Below, one piece after another: positions 1 through 7,408 of a stretch of DNA of 14,236 nucleotides. This DNA is from Planctomycetota bacterium. GTDB lineage: Bacteria; Planctomycetota; UBA1135; GCA-002686595. Both the position numbers and the translations under genes were made by a program. The notes below the pieces were generated by a model, which was not told the origin of the DNA, made no database searches, and saw only the letters and a list, made by a program, of their open reading frames with translations. The stretch is from contig JARGOW010000031.1 in assembly GCA_029212955.1 (NCBI GenBank), positions 1 through 14,236 of the forward strand, in the 5' to 3' direction. How positions within the stretch are numbered: the first letter of the stretch is position 1; every line of letters starts with the position of its first letter.

Positions 1-684
1 ATCACCCAAGAAGTGGCCACCGAAATGGGTCAATTGGGTATCGAACATTTGCGCGGATTCCCCCTCGGACAACCGATAAAGCCGGAGACGCTGCAAGCCT
101 CGGTTTCCACCCAAGTGAAGTCGGGAATTTTCCATTGCCCCACCGTGCTGTGGTACTCGGTTCAAGGTGGAAACCTGAAGGCCGAAGCCGCCTCCAAACT
201 CGCCGGAATCGAATTCCTGCCCAAGGAACTCCGCAAGGAATGGTCCGATTGGTTGGCGGATCCCGAGCACAACGATCGCCGCTCCAGGCTCAAATCCCTG
301 GAAACCAACATGCTGACGATCGTGGCTGAAATGGACCGTCAGGGCGCCAATTTGCTGATCAGCGCCAGCGACGGCACCTACGTTGTACCGGGTTTCAGTT
401 TCCACGAAGAAGCCCAGCTCTACAAAAAGGCCGGAGTGTCGGCGGCCAGCACCCTGCAAGCGGCCACGCGCAACGCGGCTCGATTCTTTGGCCAGGAGGC
501 TCAATGGGGCAGCGTTCAGGTCGGCCTGAACGCGGACTTGGTACTTCTGACTGCGAATCCCCTGGAGGACTCGGATCATCTACAAGAAATCTCAGCCGTG
601 TTTGTGAACGGCGAGCACTTTTCGAAGGCCGTTCTCGACGCTGGACTCGAGCGCATCCGCAAACGCCACAACGGGGAAGAGTAA
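1..684 (+). CDS. Amidohydrolase family protein, C-terminal part
   Basis: The frame is open from base 1, so the start lies outside the window; 227 residues are visible. The fragment matches the C-terminal half of metal-dependent amidohydrolases of the imidazolonepropionase-like group. It has a GIEHLRGF segment near residue 14, where the family has a metal-binding His. ASDGTYVVPGFSFHEE around residues 123-137 corresponds to the family's TDAG...pG.s.h.E segment, with Asp124 as the catalytic or metal Asp. It is followed by the usual helix with AATRNAARFFG and then G.V..GL.ADLVLL..NPLED, where the chain returns to the small beta domain. The substrate cannot be told from this part. Such enzymes hydrolyse cyclic amides, imidazolones or dipeptides, and many planctomycete copies are exported, but the N-terminus is missing. 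The TAA stop is at 682-684. The fold is well supported; the exact reaction is unknown. Confidence 0.88.
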   Translation: MTQEVATEMGQLGIEHLRGFPLGQPIKPETLQASVSTQVKSGIFHCPTVLWYSVQGGNLKAEAASKLAGIEFLPKELRKEWSDWLADPEHNDRRSRLKSLETNMLTIVAEMDRQGANLLISASDGTYVVPGFSFHEEAQLYKKAGVSAASTLQAATRNAARFFGQEAQWGSVQVGLNADLVLLTANPLEDSDHLQEISAVFVNGEHFSKAVLDAGLERIRKRHNGEE

Positions 685-734
685 ATCCGAGCCATTCACA
701 TCAGGGTTGCATAGGCCCCGCTTGGGTCCGAACA

Positions 735-1406
735 ATGGGCGGTATGACTATGGTCTCAAACGACGACGGTGACCCCCCTGCCCCCGGAGTCCCCCACGTT
801 CTGATCGCGTGCATGCTCGGCACCATTCTGGCATCCAGCTTTGGCCCATCCGATCGGTTCACTTGGTTCCTGGAAACCGTTCCGATCATGATCGGCATTC
901 CGATCCTTTGGCTGACGGCACGACGCTTCCCACTCACGCCTCTTTTGCGCTTCTTGATCGGAGTGCATGCATGCATCCTGGCATTGGGTGGGGCCTACAC
1001 CTACGCGGAAGTCCCCTTGGGTTTTTGGATCCAAGAGACCTTTGACCTAGCACGCAACCCCTACGACCGCATCGGACATTTGGCCCAGGGATTCATTCCT
1101 GCCATCCTCACGCGCGAGATCCTCCTAAGGAACACGCCGTTGAAATGCGGGGCCTGGCTCTCGTTCCTCTCAATCTCCGTTTGTTTGGCGTTCAGCGCCT
1201 TTTACGAGATGATTGAGTGGTGGGCCGCGTTGGCTTCGGGAGAATCCGCCACGGCCTTTCTCGGGACACAGGGCGATGTGTGGGACACCCAATGGGATAT
1301 GTTCCTGGCCCTGATCGGCGCGTGCATCGCAGTTGTGACATTGGCAGCCTTCCACAACCGCCAGCTAGAAGCGCTCGGCGTACCGCTCGACCGTTCGAAC
1401 CGTTAG
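735..1406 (+). CDS. DUF2238 (YjdF-type) integral membrane protein
   Basis: A 223-residue membrane protein of the DUF2238 family (E. coli YjdF, about 209 aa); the function is not established. Hydrophobic segments lie near residues 20-37, 46-62, 70-88, 138-158 and 187-206. The most diagnostic pieces are NPYDRIGHLAQGF (108-120), a Tyr/Asp/Arg/His-rich loop at the membrane edge, FYEMIEWW (156-163), and GTQGDVWDTQWDM (177-189), all typical of the family. The frame stays open upstream to about 504, but that part reads through the amidohydrolase gene in another frame and looks non-coding. I therefore took the first in-frame ATG after the upstream stop, at 735; ATGs at 744 and 750 are equally possible. 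No clear Shine-Dalgarno precedes any of them. The gene starts 50 nt after the amidohydrolase and converges on the glycosyltransferase with a 19-nt gap. Confidence 0.88.
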   Translation: MGGMTMVSNDDGDPPAPGVPHVLIACMLGTILASSFGPSDRFTWFLETVPIMIGIPILWLTARRFPLTPLLRFLIGVHACILALGGAYTYAEVPLGFWIQETFDLARNPYDRIGHLAQGFIPAILTREILLRNTPLKCGAWLSFLSISVCLAFSAFYEMIEWWAALASGESATAFLGTQGDVWDTQWDMFLALIGACIAVVTLAAFHNRQLEALGVPLDRSNR

Positions 1407-1425
1407 CGAACCGAAAACAATTCGA

Positions 1426-2565
1426 CTAGGCCATCGCCCGCTCAAACACCTGCATGTAGGCGTGGAACATGGCTTCGAAGGAGTACTTTTCCTTCACCTG
1501 ACGGAGCGACGCCTTGGCCAAGCTTTCGCGCAGATCCGGGTCCGCCAGAATCGTGGAAAGGCTCTTTGCCAAGCCACTTTCCACCAGATCATCGGAAAGC
1601 GTGGGGTCCACCAACAGAGAGACCGCCTCCTCCGAAACCGTGTGGCGCACATCGCCCACATCCGTGGAAACGATGGGTAGGGACGCGGCCATGGCCTCCA
1701 GCACAGAAACAGGCTGCTGTTCCGATGCGCTCGAAAGCGCCAAAGCGTCCATGGCCGAATAGGCCGGTGCTGGATCGGGCAAGTGACCGGTGAACACGAC
1801 CTTTCCCCCGGGCGGCATGTGCTGTTGCGCGAGGGCTTCTAGCGCTTGTTTCTCCACGCCGTCCCCCACGAGCATCAGGTACAGGGGTCGGCCTGCGAGA
1901 GCCGCCTCGGAAACCTGTGCGCAGGCCCGGACCATGCGATCCAACCGCTTGACCGGCCTCAGATGGGCCACGGTTCCGACGACAAAGGCCTCCTCGGGGA
2001 TTCCGAATTGGGCGCGCAGGGCGTCGCGTTGTTCGATCTTGGGCGCAAAGCGCTCCACGTGCACGCCGTTTGGGATCAGGGTGACCTTAGGCAGGTGCCA
2101 GTTTTCGCCGGCGATCTTGAGCAAGCGGCGGCTGGGCACCACGATCTCGGATCCCTTCAAGGTCAAGCGTCGGGCCCAGTTGCGGCGCCCTTTGAGGGTT
2201 TCCGCTTCGTCGGCGTTGAAGCCGTCCTCGTGGTGCAAGTGGTGTTTGAAGCCCGCCATGCGCGCCGCAAAGGACGCATCCATGGCGCCCCAGTTGTAGC
2301 TCAACAACAGGTCCGGCTTCTGCTCGGCCAACACCTCGCGCAAAGCGCGAGCATGACCCAAGGGGCCCGACTTGGCCGTCAACGGCAACAGCGTCAAATC
2401 CACCTTGTCGCGGATCAGGTCCGCGGTCTCGGTACGACCGTCACAGGAAATGACCGTGTGGCGATAGTCCTTGCCCAAACCCACCATCAAACCCGCGGCG
2501 CGCAGCTCGGGGCCCGCCGGGGTGAAGGTGGAAAAGACGTGGAGGAAGTGCTTTTGTTGGGTCAC
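1426..2565 (-). CDS. Family 4 glycosyltransferase (GT-B fold)
   Basis: A 379-residue retaining glycosyltransferase of the GT4 (RfaB/WcaL-like) type, expected to move a sugar from a nucleotide donor to a lipid-linked or polysaccharide acceptor at the cytoplasmic face of the membrane. The N-terminal Rossmann half begins at residue 6 with HVFSTF. The C-terminal donor-binding half starts near 194 with VVGTVAHLRPVKRLDRMVRA, followed by LMLVGDG (230-236), VVFTGHLPD (256-264) and the E-x7-E signature Glu282...Glu290 in the SASEQQPVSVLEAMA segment. STDVGD (300-305) is the usual element after it. Length is normal for the family. The start is GTG at 2565, 30 nt after the oxidoreductase-epimerase stop, without a clear Shine-Dalgarno, so it is probably the last gene of a three-gene operon. 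A role in surface glycan or glycolipid synthesis is inferred from the sugar-modifying neighbour; donor and acceptor are unknown. Confidence 0.93.
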   Translation of the reverse strand: MTQQKHFLHVFSTFTPAGPELRAAGLMVGLGKDYRHTVISCDGRTETADLIRDKVDLTLLPLTAKSGPLGHARALREVLAEQKPDLLLSYNWGAMDASFAARMAGFKHHLHHEDGFNADEAETLKGRRNWARRLTLKGSEIVVPSRRLLKIAGENWHLPKVTLIPNGVHVERFAPKIEQRDALRAQFGIPEEAFVVGTVAHLRPVKRLDRMVRACAQVSEAALAGRPLYLMLVGDGVEKQALEALAQQHMPPGGKVVFTGHLPDPAPAYSAMDALALSSASEQQPVSVLEAMAASLPIVSTDVGDVRHTVSEEAVSLLVDPTLSDDLVESGLAKSLSTILADPDLRESLAKASLRQVKEKYSFEAMFHAYMQVFERAMA

Positions 2566-2595
2566 TGGAATCGTGGCGCTGGCGCGCAGCCCCGT

Positions 2596-4836
2596 TTACT
2601 TGGGCGCGTAGATGTCCACGGCCTTCTTGATGAAGCCCGCACGATCTTCGACGGGTGTCCAGCCTAATTTTTCCCGGGCGATATTGCTCGTGAAGGGATT
2701 GCTCAGGGCGCGGGCTTTCAAGTCGCAGTAGGACGGGAAGTCCACCTTGCGGCCACCCACGCGCTTAACGATCCACTTTCCGATTTCCATGGTCTGCGAA
2801 AGCACCAGGGAGCGCGGGTGGAACTTCAAACGACGCCCGGTGGCCCGGGCCAATTCCTCAACCATGTCCTGGCCGGTCAAACCCGGGTTGGCGCACAGGT
2901 TGATAGCCTCACCATCGACACCCTTGCCGTCCGCAAGCGCGGCGGCCACCAGACCGTCGGCCACGTCATCGGCGAGTACCAGGGGCAAGGCGCAATCGCC
3001 CAATCCCCAACCCACGCAGTGATTGTCGCGGGCCCACATGCCGAGGCCGGAGTGCTGCAAGGGCGTGCCGTCACCGACCACAACGCCGGGACGAGCCACA
3101 ACCAGGCCCAAGCCCGTGCGATCCGCAACCGCTTTCAACGCCTGCTCGGTTTTGGCCTTGCCTACGGAGTACAGGGCGCGCTTGTCCAATTGGGAGTCCA
3201 CGTCCCAGCTATCGTCGATTGGGGTGGACCCTCCGGTGTTGAGCGCTGCCACCGAGGACACATACACCAGGCGTTCGACGCCGGAGTCGGAGCAGATCTC
3301 GGCCACTTTGGCCGAACCGTTGACCATCACGCGTTCGACCTCTTCCCATGTGTCGCCGTTTCCGGTCGCCAGGTGGATGCAGGTCTTGGCGCCTTTGAGA
3401 GCGGCTTTGAGGCCTTCCTCGTCGCTCAAACTTGCGCGCAATATGCGGATCTTGCCCGAAAGGCCTTCCTCAACAATTTGCTCTGGCAGGCTGAAGGTTC
3501 GGCGCACCACACAGGAAACGTTGGCGCCCTGGGCGAGCAGGCGGGCCACCACGCGGCGACCGATGAATCCGGTACCACCCAGCACGACGACCTCGTTTTC
3601 GCGGGCTTCGCCGGGTTCGGGGAATTGGGGTACGGGCGGGGCCTGGGCGGTCACATCACCGGCCAAGGCATCGGCCCATTGGGTCACTTCCAATCCGGCG
3701 CGCGCGTCATTGGGTAGGGGCTTGCCCGCGCGAAGAGCCGTGTGGAAAGCTTGGATCGAACCCTTCATGCCCAGGAAGAATGCGTCGCGGCGCGCGCCGA
3801 TGCCCAGGGTGAACATGGACCAGTTCTTGAGCACGCGGCGGGCGTCCTTCTTGAGCCCCTTGCTGCGGCTCATGCCCGCTTTGTAGGAGTTCCAGAAGTC
3901 CAGGTAGACCGTTTTCTCTTCGCCGGCCAACTGGTCGTGGAACATGTCGGCTTCCAGGGAACCGTCGGTTCCAAGCACTTGCATTGTGCTACGGGTGAAG
4001 GGTTGTCCAAAGGCCATGTACAGCTGCGCCGTGCCCTTTTCCGCCTTGAACGCGGTGGACCAACGATCGTAGAAGGTTTGGCCGGGCAGCAATTCCTTGG
4101 AACCGAGCAGCGTGGTGTTCGCCGACTCCACCTTACCCAGCAAACGATGCATTTGGCTGAGCGGGTGCACGGCCTGCTCAAACACGATGTTGCGCGGGGT
4201 GCGGAACATCCAGTGGGTGTAATCGTTGGCGTCCAATTGGGCGAGCGGCACGGACAGGGTCACTTGCACATGCTGCACCCGTCCGATTTCACCCGCGTCG
4301 ATGCGCTCGAGCATCTTTTGGAATGAGGGATGGAAGACGTTGTTGTGGTTGACGACCAGGGGCAGATTCTTCTTCTCCGCCAACTCGGCCAACATGCGCG
4401 CATCGTCGGAGTCCAAGGCGATCGGCTTTTCGCCGAAGACGCCGAGCCCTGCTTCGAGAAGTTCCTTGGTCATGGAAACATGGAAGTCCGGCGGCACGGC
4501 CAAGTGCACGACTTCCACGCCCAGGTCGACCAGCTCTTGGATCGAGGTCACGGCATTCTTGACGCCATAGCGGTCGGCGGCCTCTTTGGCGCGCGCTTCG
4601 CTCAGGTCACAGATCGCGACGATCTCCACATTGGGCGTCTCCTTGAGCACATCCAGGTGGAATTCGGCGATATTGCCGGCTCCGATCAGGCCCACCTTGG
4701 TGGCGGAACCGGAGGGGCGGAAGGTCAGCTTGGCTTGGGGCTGGGTCATGTTCGATGTCGCCTGGTCTTGCTCCGTGGGAGCGGTAGCAAGGGGCGAGGA
4801 AGCGGGTGTTTCGCGGGCAGGGCTCTTGGTGTCCAT
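2596..4836 (-). CDS. Gfo/Idh/MocA oxidoreductase fused to NAD-dependent epimerase/dehydratase
   Basis: One 746-residue chain holding two complete NAD(P)-dependent enzymes. Residues 47-400 are a Gfo/Idh/MocA oxidoreductase: nucleotide-binding VGLIGAGNIAEFH (48-60), the GEKPIAL motif (135-141, catalytic Lys137) and a probable active-site His in FEQAVHPLSQMH (219-230). After a Pro-rich linker (about 399-408), residues 415-746 are an extended SDR epimerase/dehydratase: VVVLGGTGFIGRRV (416-429), VYVSSVAAL (524-532), catalytic YSVGK (Tyr556, Lys560) and ARPGVVVGDG (581-590). A likely role is two-step modification of a nucleotide sugar feeding the glycosyltransferase downstream; the substrate is unknown. 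The frame is open to 5001, but that would overlap deoA. I chose ATG 4836. ATG 4860 has GGAGG only 1 nt upstream, which is too close to work well, and ATG 4749 gives a shorter tail; the first 46 residues are Ser/Thr/Pro/Ala-rich and unstructured. Domain calls are sure; the start is not. Confidence 0.92.
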   Translation of the reverse strand: MDTKSPARETPASSPLATAPTEQDQATSNMTQPQAKLTFRPSGSATKVGLIGAGNIAEFHLDVLKETPNVEIVAICDLSEARAKEAADRYGVKNAVTSIQELVDLGVEVVHLAVPPDFHVSMTKELLEAGLGVFGEKPIALDSDDARMLAELAEKKNLPLVVNHNNVFHPSFQKMLERIDAGEIGRVQHVQVTLSVPLAQLDANDYTHWMFRTPRNIVFEQAVHPLSQMHRLLGKVESANTTLLGSKELLPGQTFYDRWSTAFKAEKGTAQLYMAFGQPFTRSTMQVLGTDGSLEADMFHDQLAGEEKTVYLDFWNSYKAGMSRSKGLKKDARRVLKNWSMFTLGIGARRDAFFLGMKGSIQAFHTALRAGKPLPNDARAGLEVTQWADALAGDVTAQAPPVPQFPEPGEARENEVVVLGGTGFIGRRVVARLLAQGANVSCVVRRTFSLPEQIVEEGLSGKIRILRASLSDEEGLKAALKGAKTCIHLATGNGDTWEEVERVMVNGSAKVAEICSDSGVERLVYVSSVAALNTGGSTPIDDSWDVDSQLDKRALYSVGKAKTEQALKAVADRTGLGLVVARPGVVVGDGTPLQHSGLGMWARDNHCVGWGLGDCALPLVLADDVADGLVAAALADGKGVDGEAINLCANPGLTGQDMVEELARATGRRLKFHPRSLVLSQTMEIGKWIVKRVGGRKVDFPSYCDLKARALSNPFTSNIAREKLGWTPVEDRAGFIKKAVDIYAPK

Positions 4837-4919
4837 GGGGATTCGTATCGGCAGATCCATGCCTCCGCATGGTGCTTTCCACGGTCCCTGGGACCTTCTT
4901 TTCTCAACCTGGGGAGGAA

Positions 4920-6212
4920 TTAACCCAGGGTGCGGGTCTCGCCCACCGGTTCGGGGGCTTCCGCGAGCACATGATATGCCATGCCGAGGTGCTTCAAACA
5001 CCCCTCCAGGCCCCTTTCCGCGCGGTGCGTAATCGTCGCTAGGGGCTGGCCCCGCTGTACGCGATCGCCGTGCCGGGCCAGAATTTCGAGCCCCACCCCG
5101 TGGTCCAAACCACCCCCGATTTCGACCCTAGAACCACCTAGGGACTGGAGGGCCACACCCACCTGTCGGCAATCCACACAGGCCAAAAAGCCGTCCTCAG
5201 GGGCCAGGAAGGCCGATTCGTTCGGCGCCAAGGGAAGGTTTGCGCTCAAATCCCCCTGTCCGCCCTGGGCTTTCATGAAGCGCTGGTAGACCTCCAAGGC
5301 GCTCCCATTTTCCAGGCTGGTCCGCATTTTTGCCTCGCCCGAATCCAAGGAATCTGCCAATCCACATGCCAAAAGGGCCTCGCCGCCTTGACGAATTGTC
5401 AGGTCGACCAGGTCCTTGGGACCGTCCCCGCGCAAGCAATCCAAGCTTTCGTTGATCTCGTTGGCATGACCGACCATGCGACCCAGGGGTTGATCCATCG
5501 ATGAGAGCACCACGGTCATTGGCAGACCGAAACCCTTGGCCAAATCCGCCATCCTAGATGCCAAACGGAGGCCCTTTTCCCGATCGGGCAGGAAGGAGCC
5601 CGTTCCGAACTTCACGTCCAAGACCAACGCGTCGAGCCCTTCGGCCAGCTTCTTGGAAAGGATCGAGCTAGCGATGAGCGGGATGGCTTCCACCAGGCCC
5701 GCCGCGTCGCGCAGTGCATACAGCTTGCGATCCGCCGGAACCAGGTCGGGAGTTTGGGCGGCGATGAACATGCCGTGCTCCGCCATCTGGAACCGAATGT
5801 CTTCGATGGTGAGCTCGGTACGCAAACCAGGGACGGCTTCCAACTTGTCCAGCGTTCCGCCGGTGTGACCCAACCCCCGCCCCGAAATCATGGGCACCTT
5901 GGCACCGCATGCCACGAGAGCCGGAGCTAAAACCAAGGATACTTTGTCCCCCACACCCCCGGTCGAGTGCTTATCAACGATAGGACCCTCCAGGTGGGAC
6001 CAATCAAAACGCGTTCCCGAATCCACCATCGAGCGCGTCCACGCCAACAGTTCACCCTCATCCATTCCGTAACAGAATATCGCCATCAGCAAAGCCGAAG
6101 CGTGATAGTCATGCACGCGACCATCCACGTAGCCGGTCAAAAAGTCTTTGATCAACTCCGGGCTCAACCGCCCACCATCGCGCTTCACGCGTATTACATC
6201 TCTAGGATCCAC
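4920..6212 (-). CDS. deoA: Thymidine (pyrimidine-nucleoside) phosphorylase
   Basis: Cytosolic enzyme that splits thymidine or deoxyuridine with phosphate into base and deoxyribose 1-phosphate; the product is the substrate of phosphopentomutase, encoded at 9155-10327. From GTG 6212 the protein is 430 residues, the normal family length, and begins DPRDVIRVKRDGG like its relatives. Visible motifs are DKHSTGGVGDKVSL (phosphate site, residues 80-93), the family signature in SGRGLGHTGGTLDKLEAVPG (110-129), the base-binding YALRDA...SSILSKK segment (165-188), and a C-terminal glycine-rich domain (GGGLDHGVGLE, about 366-377). The open frame continues to GTG 6296, but that adds 28 residues without family character. 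Thymidine and pyrimidine-nucleoside phosphorylase specificity cannot be separated by eye. It heads a probable operon with the oxidoreductase fusion (83-nt gap) and the glycosyltransferase. Confidence 0.95.
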   Translation of the reverse strand: MDPRDVIRVKRDGGRLSPELIKDFLTGYVDGRVHDYHASALLMAIFCYGMDEGELLAWTRSMVDSGTRFDWSHLEGPIVDKHSTGGVGDKVSLVLAPALVACGAKVPMISGRGLGHTGGTLDKLEAVPGLRTELTIEDIRFQMAEHGMFIAAQTPDLVPADRKLYALRDAAGLVEAIPLIASSILSKKLAEGLDALVLDVKFGTGSFLPDREKGLRLASRMADLAKGFGLPMTVVLSSMDQPLGRMVGHANEINESLDCLRGDGPKDLVDLTIRQGGEALLACGLADSLDSGEAKMRTSLENGSALEVYQRFMKAQGGQGDLSANLPLAPNESAFLAPEDGFLACVDCRQVGVALQSLGGSRVEIGGGLDHGVGLEILARHGDRVQRGQPLATITHRAERGLEGCLKHLGMAYHVLAEAPEPVGETRTLG

Positions 6213-6372
6213 CCGTACAGCAGACCTGAGCCAGCCAGCCTGGTCAACCCGAAGCCCGGTTGTTTGGGCAAGTAAACGAAGGCGGAAGGCATGCACTCCA
6301 TACGACGTTCGTAAATCCTGCTACGCTGAACGAATATTCTGCCACTCCAATTCTCAGCCCCAATTCAGTGCC
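6213..6372. other. Divergent intergenic region, deoA / secreted protein
   Basis: 160 nt between the divergent starts of deoA (-) and the secreted protein at 6373 (+), so promoters in both directions must lie here or just upstream. I see no convincing -35/-10 pair, inverted repeat or terminator. If deoA instead starts at GTG 6296, the gap shrinks to 76 nt. Confidence 0.5.
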
Positions 6373-7305
6373 ATGACGACTCGATTCCCCTTTCTCATTG
6401 CCATCGTTTTCCTACTGAGCACCACGGCCCGAGCGCAAATGCTGGGGGAGGATATGGATGCACAGTGGCGCTATCCGGACTTTGCCACGAGCCTTGAGGA
6501 GCATGTTGTTGCGGTTTCTGCCGGGGTGGAACTCCCCGCAACAACGATTCTTAGCGACACCAAATTCGAGATCGACTTGGACGACGATACCGTTGAAATC
6601 CGCTTCAACTCTTCCTCCTCTTGGACGAATACCCCATTCAACGGTTGGTTCTTCCGAGACTCTTCGGACAACCTTCCCCCCATCGTTGGTATCACCATTG
6701 ATGCCTTTAGTCCGGGGGTGACCAACCCCTTCCAAATTGCGCTCGATTTCAATGAAAATGAGTTCTGGGCCAACCTCGGTAGTGTCACGTTTGGCTCCGG
6801 CGACTGGATTCGGTTCAGGGTTGAATTCGAAACCAACATCACTTCGTTCTGCAATCCATCCGCTGCCAATTCAACGGGGCTCCCCGCCTCGCTCGAGGGG
6901 GAGATGGACCAGAGTGGAGGGTCGGGCCTGCACTTGGAGGTCACCGACGGCCCACCGAATGAGTTTGGCTACTTCCTGGTGGGGACCGAAGCCTTGGACC
7001 CTGGACTTCCACTGAGCGATGGATTCCTTTGCCTCGCCCTATCCACGGGCAACGTAATTGGACGCTACAACGTGAATGGCAGCGCCATGAACTCCATTGG
7101 CCAGTTCGACGCTGGCGGTGTTCTCGCAAACCTGGGCGGAACCTCATCCACCGGATATGGGTTCGATGTGCCCGCTTCACTCCCCCTGCCAGGAAACCCA
7201 ACTATCCTGGTCGGATCCACGTGGCACTTTCAGTTCTGGCATCGAGACACCCTATCCGGCTCAGGATTCTCCAACATGTCCAACGGAGTTAGCGTTGTGT
7301 TTTAG
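6373..7305 (+). CDS. Secreted protein with planctomycete-type C-terminal domain
   Basis: A 310-residue exported protein of unknown function. Residues 1-21 form a signal peptide (TTR, hydrophobic FPFLIAIVFLLS, cleavage after ARA). Residues 25-155 form a beta-rich domain with FNGWFFRD (89-96) and DFNENEFWANLGSVTF (125-140). This layout resembles an uncharacterised beta-sandwich module I know from surface and PEP-CTERM-type proteins (F-N-G-[FY]-x-[FL]-x-D followed by a N-[FLW]-x-x-x-x-F strand), but that comparison is from memory. Residues 159-310 are a second domain starting FCNPSAANSTG and ending FQFWHRD...FSNMSNGVSVVF, shared with the next gene. ATG 6373 was chosen because the signal peptide starts there; the frame is open further upstream but those codons look non-coding. 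Codon use is more relaxed than in the genes at 11246 and 12557. It lies 103 nt upstream of its partner on the same strand. Confidence is high for coding and export, low for function. Confidence 0.88.
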   Translation: MTTRFPFLIAIVFLLSTTARAQMLGEDMDAQWRYPDFATSLEEHVVAVSAGVELPATTILSDTKFEIDLDDDTVEIRFNSSSSWTNTPFNGWFFRDSSDNLPPIVGITIDAFSPGVTNPFQIALDFNENEFWANLGSVTFGSGDWIRFRVEFETNITSFCNPSAANSTGLPASLEGEMDQSGGSGLHLEVTDGPPNEFGYFLVGTEALDPGLPLSDGFLCLALSTGNVIGRYNVNGSAMNSIGQFDAGGVLANLGGTSSTGYGFDVPASLPLPGNPTILVGSTWHFQFWHRDTLSGSGFSNMSNGVSVVF

Positions 7306-7408
7306 AAGAAGCATGCACGGTGTGCGCCTGCGCCATCTCAAACCTTCGATGTGGCAATTACCCCTGACAACCGGTGAGAATCCACGAAGTCTGTATATTG
7401 GGGGAACC

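Noticed and set aside
504..734. Upstream extension of the DUF2238 frame
   Set aside because: It overlaps the end of the amidohydrolase in a different frame, is Arg/Ser/Gly-rich, and the family begins near the ATG at 735.
2818..3717. Plus-strand open frame (299 codons) opposite the oxidoreductase-epimerase fusion
   Set aside because: The opposite strand encodes two complete enzyme domains with all motifs; this frame shows none.
4883..4895. GGTCCCTGGGACC inverted repeat followed by a T-rich run between deoA and the fusion gene
   Set aside because: The arms leave a one-base loop, so no stable hairpin of full length can form, and the T-run is on the strand opposite to transcription.
7364..7399. 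CTGACA and TATATT upstream of ATG 7409 as a promoter
   Set aside because: The 24-nt spacing is too long for a sigma-70 promoter and the -10 would be within 10 nt of the start codon.
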